Source: Smallanthus sonchifolius (lineage: Eukaryota; Streptophyta; Magnoliopsida; Asterales; Asteraceae). Taken from it: 64,000 bases of DNA. A program made the translations under genes and the position numbers. The stretch is taken from the NCBI GenBank assembly GCA_023525975.1, contig CM042032.1, positions 23,566,001 to 23,630,000 of the forward strand. The letters run 5' to 3'. The notes below the pieces were generated by a model. It worked only from the letters and a program-made list of their open reading frames with translations. It ran no database searches and was not told where the DNA came from. Shown piece after piece: positions 58,701 through 64,000 of this stretch; position 1 is the stretch's first letter; each line of letters starts with the position of its first letter.

Positions 58701-58880
58701 ACTCTTTTCGCCTTGGACAGAGAGTGTTTCTCCACTCAGGAGAGGTAGGCGAACAAATTTGCTCACGACAAATCATTTCGGCTTGGTTCTTAGATAACCA
58801 ATCCATACCGATAATTACGTCGAAGTTGCCGAGTGTGACTGGCATAAGGTCAATGTCAATCTTTTGACCAGCCAATACTA
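55793..58880 (-). pseudogene. Element E pol (protease end, RT, RNase H, integrase, chromodomain), broken
   Basis: Reads right to left. Only the C-terminal half of protease remains (DVIIGMDWLSKN, 58875-58790). A frameshift near 58765 leads to RT (58766-58134), where the first catalytic Asp in KIDLRSGY is Tyr (KIYLRSGYHQL). TAA follows at 58134-58136, then MPFGL and FIDDILIYS (58118-57909), a frameshift near 57905, and a deletion of about 60 bp near 57680. From 57675 to 56158 an open frame of 505 codons covers RNase H (CDASIQGLG, TDHKSLQ), the integrase zinc finger and core (SDRDARFTSRFW, HPQTDGQTERT) and the start of its C-terminus. One more shift near 56180 joins the chromodomain-like end (56197-55793, EEPVEIMVREVK...TWDREDQM). 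Gag and the knuckles are absent. Confidence 0.93.
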
Positions 58881-60082
58881 GTTAACACGCCTTAAGATTG
58901 TGAGTTGTTTCGATTACTTGACTGTCTTTTATCCCTATAGTGTACTTAGTTGCTAATAGAGTCGGAGTACGACCGCACCAACATGAAATTCATGAAGTCA
59001 TGCTGAGACTTCTAGTGAGACCAGTGTTTATAAGGCAAGTGTCAGCCAATGCATAGGCTAAGGGAAGAGGTTCACATGTAAGGAAGAAAAGTCTAATGAG
59101 ATATAGGTTCTAGTAGCATGAGAGATAGGATGTATGTCTAAGTAATTGCGTTCAACTGATGGTTGGTTAGGTTAAATCTTCGTTCCCTAATGTCATTGGA
59201 TCAACGGGATCATTTCGTGAAGAAAGAAATCCGTTTACAGGATTGAATATGTTGGACTAAAATTCGAAGTTAGACTAAGGATTAGTCACAGGATAAGGTA
59301 ACAAGTTCAAGTGGGATCTATTGTAGGAGTGTAAGGAATAACGCGTTAGCATAGAAAGAATTCCTCAAATTCTGTGTACATAGTTGGAGTCGATAAGTTT
59401 GCTATGAGATTCTATTAGAGTTTCAATCAAGATTGTTTCTTTGATCAAGTTTGAATGGGAGTCGTAAGGTCACTAAGACTCTTACATGAGTGAAAATAAT
59501 ATTGATGGATTTCATTAATGATAGTCCAGTGTGTCCGTAAACATTTTCAACTTGATAGTCGCGTCTATCAACTGTTGAACAGGTTTAATGATACCAACTA
59601 GTCGTTGAGTAGGTTACAAGAACTTCTACTGACAGTGGAAGTTTAAGTTTGTAGATCACTTATTAGGACCATTTATCCACACACTAGGTTTCACCAGGAC
59701 TTACATGCACCTCAAATTATTATTACGTGTGCACCCGTAATGATAATTTGCTTTGCATGTTCACCCTAGTTCTCCCCGTCCTGTGCTATAATGTCCTTTA
59801 GTTTGTATTGCTGAGTACAGAGTGTTGTTAGATATGATAAGTCATCGAAAAGCTTAGTCATCAACCATAAGTTGATCAATTAGAACTCATATCGGGATGA
59901 GTAGTCGAGGATGGTTTGCTCCGAGTATTCACTCGTGTGAAACACAATACAAGAGTCCAGACCAGCGGATTATAAATGAGAACATGTAAGAAAAATGTAC
60001 ATGAAGTGCGACTTTGAGAAATGAAACTAATTCATGAATACAAGTTATACGAAGCAGCATAGTAGCCGTCCTTTCAACTGAG
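58881..60082 (-). other. Element E non-coding interior in place of gag
   Basis: No gag or knuckle motif in any frame. It contains the 15-bp GTGCAC hairpin (59713-59750). Character and position match 46117-48932 of element D. Confidence 0.75.
59713..59750 (-). other. GTGCAC-loop hairpin, element E
   Basis: Plus strand arms CAAATTATTATTACG (59713-59727) and CGTAATGATAATTTG (59736-59750) pair at 14 positions plus one G-T wobble. The loop is TGTGCACC. It lies about 0.9 kb downstream of the primer site in element sense. Confidence 0.82.
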
Positions 60083-60548
60083 TCAGAATAGGGTTTGAGT
60101 ATGCATTGAGCAATGCGTTCTCAGATTTGTGGTCAATCTATTCTCAACAGAATATCGACCAAAGATGCGAGCCCATGGCTCGGGAAAGTGATGACATCTG
60201 CATGTCAATGGATTCTGCAATAATGCGTGCAACGGTCTGCCTTCAGTCGGCGTATTGTTACTAATGTGTACAGTAGGGACTCGCCTCCGACGATCCCAAT
60301 TCCCAAGGAGATACGCGTTAGTGCTGAGTGTCGTCCATAACATGGCCCTGAGAAAGCCCACCATACCCAAAAGGTGATGGTGATGTAAGTGACTCCTCCG
60401 AAGGCTCCGTCTCGCTGCCCTCGAACGGGAGTGGATGATGTTCCGGTGATTCCCCGAGTGTCGCCACTGGGAATGATGATACAATGCAAACGATGTGTCC
60501 CTTGCCAACTGAGGGTGATACGGATGGTGTTACATGCCTGCACTGCAA
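60083..60548 (-). pseudogene. Element E ORF0-like remnant
   Basis: Overlapping frames on the minus strand begin about 100 bp after the primer site. The frame from 60548 encodes an acidic Ser/Pro-rich stretch (LGESPEHHPLPFEGSETEPSEESLTSPSPFGYGG) reminiscent of the disordered N-terminus of the 34766-35344 product, then stops at 60318. No coiled coil or hydrophobic tail could be followed beyond. Assignment as ORF0 rests on position and composition only. Confidence 0.35.
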
Positions 60549-60649
60549 TGTATGTATAGGTGCTATATGTATCAGGTATGAGTGTCTGTGCCGTGTAACT
60601 AATGTGTGAGGTTATAGTCTAGTATGCAATCCTAGTTCTCTATAACCAA

Positions 60650-60666
60650 TGGCTCTGATACCAATC
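60650..60666 (-). promoter_or_regulatory. Element E primer binding site
   Basis: Minus GATTGGTATCAGAGCCA directly after the 5' LTR, a perfect Met-tRNA-type site. Confidence 0.9.
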
Positions 60667-63487
60667 TGTCACACCCCCAAATTCCACTAATGAAGTTTTA
60701 CCGTTTGGAAGGTGACACACCAGGATCTCAGTCATTAGTTACATCAAACGACACTATATGGGACTTGAAATGTCAAAAAATAAAAGTTCAGAGTTAATGC
60801 GGAAGCGTAAACGTTAATATGAAATCAAAAGTAATTACACGCAATCGGCGTCAATCATTGTAAATAAGTAAACCGTTTCAAATGTTTGAAATGGATAATA
60901 TGACAGTAGGACTCCATGCATGTCCTAAGTGTGCAACCTATGCCTTAGCGACCTGAGAAACATGTAAGAAAAAGTGTCAACGCGAGGTTGAGAGTTCACA
61001 GGTTTCAAGTTTGCAATAAGAGTGTGTTTGCCAAATTATGTACATTCAATATGCATATCTATAGGTAGCTAACCTATGTTCATGTTTTACTAAAGCGCTC
61101 GTAACCGAAGCTGAGTGTGTTTGTATGCCTCCTGCCAAATCTATCAACTATGGCACATGTGAGTAGGCTAACATTTCACCCGTTCGATATCCAATCGAGT
61201 TAGCGCGACTAACGCGGGTGGGATTTGTCAAACCCAGTAGTACTACTAAACATTACCTCGCTAAGATCCATATTAACGGTTCGAAATAAGATGAGGAATT
61301 TCTGTGATAGCATGTTACGCTTAGTCTCAACAGTGATATCATATAAAGTACCATAATCAAATACTTGCGACATGTTTTCTCCCCTGGCGGGAAAAACAAT
61401 ATTTGCTTGCGTACCTGTTTCTCCCCCACGGGGAAAACAAGTAAAAGTATGATAGTTGGTGTTTCATGTTTGTTTCTTCCTCAACAGGAAAACAAGTAAA
61501 ATACGTTTGTGTATAAGCATGTTTCTCCCCCAATAGTAAAACAGGTAAAAAGGGGCCGTGAAACTCACCTGAGTTGCGTAGGAAGATTCACACAAGAATG
61601 AGATTGAAACCACAAGTGTTAGCCTGCAACGGCTTACGTGTGCCATAGAATTATACACATAACATTTAGGGATACAATGGGATTTGTGAGGACGAAGCGG
61701 AAGATTGAATGTCCTAAAAGAAACGCTCTAATGATCAAGTAGTAGACGAAAGTGTCCACGGGAATAAAGGTTCCTTAATATACTTACTGAGATAAATATG
61801 TTTTGCGTCGAACGTTTCTAATTACGAATAATATTAATTAATAAACATATTCGTACATTTGTGCCTTTTTAAAATGATTAGGAAAATAATATAATTATAT
61901 ATATTATTTTTAAGTTTGTAGTATTAATGAAGTAATCATTTGTGTGTCAAAAATAATAAATAACGTGGGTAAATAATATAATCATGGTTACATTATTTAA
62001 GGATTTGAAACATTTCATAGGGTTTATAAACGTGGCAAAAATAATATACATACATTATTTATTTGGAGTCGTGGTTTGAAAATAATATACATATATTATT
62101 TTAAAAGGTGGGGAAAATAATATGAAAAATGGGTTATAAAATCAAACCCGAGTCTACGGATGTTTTACGAGTTCAAAACACTTTAATATATTATTATAAT
62201 AATATAGGAATTAGTTTTTATAAGAAAAAAATCCATTAAAAAGTCCCTAAAATAAAATTGACTTAACCAATCGTGCCCGCTAGGGAATCGCAACAGAGAT
62301 GGGATTGAAATGATTTTATCAAGCAGCAATCCCGTGTTCATCCCCCCTCTATCGAGCCGAACAAGAACCAGTTCAATTCTACATAAATCGGTCGCGATTT
62401 AGAATCAATGCATATGGGTTTTGTTAATCAGATGTTTGTGAGTCTGTATATGTATTTTAATTGTAAAATCATCATGTCTATGATCGTTTTAAAGTAGAGA
62501 TTAGAACCGAAATACCCTAGGTTTAATCTCAAATCAATTTGAACAATTATGATGTTAGAAACTGGTGAAACCATGGGGCTTTCACAGAGTAAGGTATTGC
62601 GAATCTATACATATGGTTTAATTGGATTAAGGTTGAGTTTAAGATCAAAAACCCCAAATCCGATTTAGAGTAATCCCTAGATTCTGGTTCTTGTCCAAAT
62701 CGATGATGAATGATTCAATTGATATGGGGCTTTGAAAGAGTAGATGATCGCGAGTCTAACCATATGAATTAATTGGATTAAGACCAAGTCTAGAATCAAA
62801 AGCCCCAAACCCGTTTACGTATGAACCCTAGATTACGGGTTGAGTTCAACTCGGTGTTATACGATCCAATTAGCATAGGGTTATTGATCTAGACATGGAA
62901 ACGAAATTGTAAATGTAGATAATTACCAGAATTAGATTCGGATTGATAGAACTCGATCATAACCGACGTCGACCGAGGCCAGGTTGGTCTCCGACGAGTG
63001 TGGATGCCTCTCCGATCTAATTAGCGGTTGCAGAAGCTTCAGGGGGTTACGTCAATCGTGTTCAGAGACTCAATTCATGAATTGGTATACGGAAACGAGT
63101 AATTTGATGGTATTTGGAAATGAAGTCGACGATTACGAAAATCATGATTATAATTGGTTTTAATTGAGTAAAACGATTATGATTAAGACTCTATATAGGC
63201 TCGTTAATGTCATAAATGTGGATATCGGTTACTAATCGGAACGAATTTCAGGCAGAGAGTTCGAACTTGGATCAAACGACATGACTTTGACTTTCGAAGT
63301 CAACCGAATTCGAAGTTAGGCTATTGACAGATTTAGTCCCTGAAATTTATTGAATTTAGGTTTAGCATTTTGGCAGAAATAGTCCTTGGGGTTAGAATCC
63401 AATTAAGAGTTAGTTGGTTTGACAATCGAAAAGTCAACAGGAAAGCGATTTTTGACTTTCAAAATCAACAGGGTGAGTTTTGATTAA
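60667..63487 (-). repeat. Element E 5' LTR, outer end missing
   Basis: Close match to 52650-55530. It keeps acceptor (AG 60954-60953), GTTAGTCGCGCTAAC (61199-61213) and donor (intron start 61568). It differs by a ~26-bp loss near 61960, the 46-bp loss of the tRNA-like core near 62260, and absence of the outermost ~170 bp (the part matching 55530-55673). Confidence 0.9.
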
Positions 63488-63514
63488 TTGGGGTTAGAAT
63501 CCAATTAAGAGTTA
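63488..63514. repeat. 27-bp templated filler at the element E / N2 junction
   Basis: TTGGGGTTAG...AGAGTTA at 63488-63514 exactly repeats 63386-63412 inside the adjacent LTR. It sits precisely where the LTR breaks off and N2 sequence starts. Confidence 0.75.
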
Positions 63515-64000
63515 ATCTCCACTATCCGACGATTCATCCACACTTTCAACATCCTCATCTTGTTGTTGTTGTTCATCCGAATGTTCACTTAGCACTGGCT
63601 CTGAGTCTTGGCTAAACCATCTCCAGTCAGCCGGTGCCACATACGCTTCGTTTGTCAGGTGGCCAAAGAGTGCGGTGTGCTCAGGGGTAGGTTCTACACT
63701 GCCTGGCTTCAAGAATTATTCAAACACCCTCTTATCCACCCTCTTAACTTGCAATCTCTCCCTAGTAGCAGGGAGGTTTGGCAACGCATCGTCAATCAGT
63801 AGTTGCACAAACCTTGGGTATGACAAGAACCAGAACCTCTCAGCCGTGTTTATCTGATCATTTATGGCTTTGAATATGTATCTTGAGAATTTGTAGCCCT
63901 TGTTGAGAGATAAGCCAACCATGGCTGCAGCAAGATCATGACCCATTGCATCCTTTCCAGCCTCTCTTGAGGAGATGCACATGATCATGACGTGGGCAAA
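63515..64000 (-). pseudogene. N2 ORF2 N-terminal part (runs off the window)
   Basis: Minus strand, open from the window edge except TAA at 63716-63718. The first part (AAAMVGLSLNKGYKFSRYIFKAIND...FLSYPRFVQLLIDDALPNL) aligns by eye with N1 ORF2 (NQGFNFAHLIF...FFMYPRFLQEVF). Shared positions are N.G..F...IF, F..YPRF.Q and a following Leu. After the stop it becomes acidic and Gln/Ser-rich (DEQQQQDEDVESVDESSDSG) up to the element E junction. Same family as N1 ORF2; function unknown. Confidence 0.75.

Larger units (their letters stand above)
52650..63514 (-). mobile_element. E: chromovirus inserted in N2, gag-less, right LTR end lost
   Basis: Minus strand. 3' LTR 52650-55673 (3024 bp), pol from protease to chromodomain (55793-58880), non-coding stretch, ORF0-like remnant, primer site, and a 5' LTR from 60667 truncated at about 63490. 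CTGTC precedes the left LTR (52645-52649), but no copy is present at the right, where the LTR's last ~170 bp are missing. Confidence 0.9.
41283..64000 (-). mobile_element. N2: second copia-like non-autonomous element with ORF2, split by D and E, runs off the window
   Basis: The 3' LTR (41283-41627) and a purine tract of SIRE/Maximus style (minus GTCAAGGGGGAGTT, 41628-41641) are at the left. The interior then reads rightward as ORF2 C-terminus (to 42241), middle (51465-52649) and N-terminal part (63515 on), with chromoviruses D and E inserted between. The two internal joins restore a plausible protein order. Gag and the 5' LTR should lie beyond 64000. No pol domain is present between the ORF2 pieces. 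Confidence 0.8.

Noticed and set aside
1..64000. Host protein-coding genes
   Set aside because: Every long frame was assigned to retroelement proteins or their antisense; no intron-exon structure with recognisable cellular product was found.

Overview
The window is plant nuclear DNA made almost entirely of LTR retrotransposons. I found no host gene, no rRNA and no functional tRNA gene. Elements with recognisable coding DNA are (i) Ty3/gypsy chromoviruses of Tekay/Del type (gag zinc knuckles, protease, RT, RNase H, integrase, C-terminal chromodomain-like segment, initiator-Met-tRNA primer sites, 2-3 kb LTRs) and (ii) two Ty1/copia-like elements (UBN2-type Gag, short LTRs) that carry a very long non-pol ORF. 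From memory, that second protein family is abundant in daisy-family genomes (Tanacetum, Artemisia, Lactuca), so I infer an Asteraceae host. This is inference, not a search result.

Left block (1-26706) is a four-deep nest that can be resolved from target-site duplications. Element A (+ strand; pol 3' half, then 3' LTR 1837-26706) was hit by solo LTR S1 (3210-25899, TSD GTATG). S1 was hit by copia-like N1 (3736-23436, TSD TCTCA). N1 was hit by chromovirus B (8860-19174, TSD GTCTG, two 2303-bp LTRs). N1 has no protease, integrase, RT or RNase H. It has a broken gag (4628-7443) and, across the B insertion, one frame of about 1,430 codons (ORF2: 8010-8859 joined to 19180-22616) interrupted only by three stop codons.

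Middle block (26707-38239) is an older, decayed minus-strand family: LTR L1 (26780-28850), then an LTR-internal-LTR-internal arrangement (family F) whose internal parts keep a small ORF0 (34766-35344) but no gag or RT.

Right block (38240-64000) is all minus strand. Chromovirus relic G (38240-41282) is interrupted by copia-like N2 (41283 to beyond the window edge), which has an ORF2 of the same kind as N1. N2 is split by chromovirus D (42242-51464, TSD CATCA) and chromovirus E (52650-63514, right end lost and sealed with a templated filler).

The most unusual signals are non-coding and shared between diverged families: (1) a potential spliceosomal intron inside at least seven LTRs, with a near-constant donor (GTGAGTT) and an acceptor always 220-300 bp before the LTR end; (2) a conserved hairpin, GTTRGTCGCGCTAAC, inside that intron; (3) arrays of 6-10 imperfect palindromes (TCGAAACTA / TAGTTTCGA), which in B and D lie between the TATA box and the intron; (4) in three gag-less elements (D, E, F), a hairpin of up to 15 bp with an 8-nt loop exposing the self-complementary GTGCAC, in the place where gag should be; (5) an additional ORF between primer site and gag, ending in a hydrophobic tail. 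All coding regions here except the small ORF0 at 34766-35344 carry stops or frameshifts, so these loci are relics or depend on other copies in trans.
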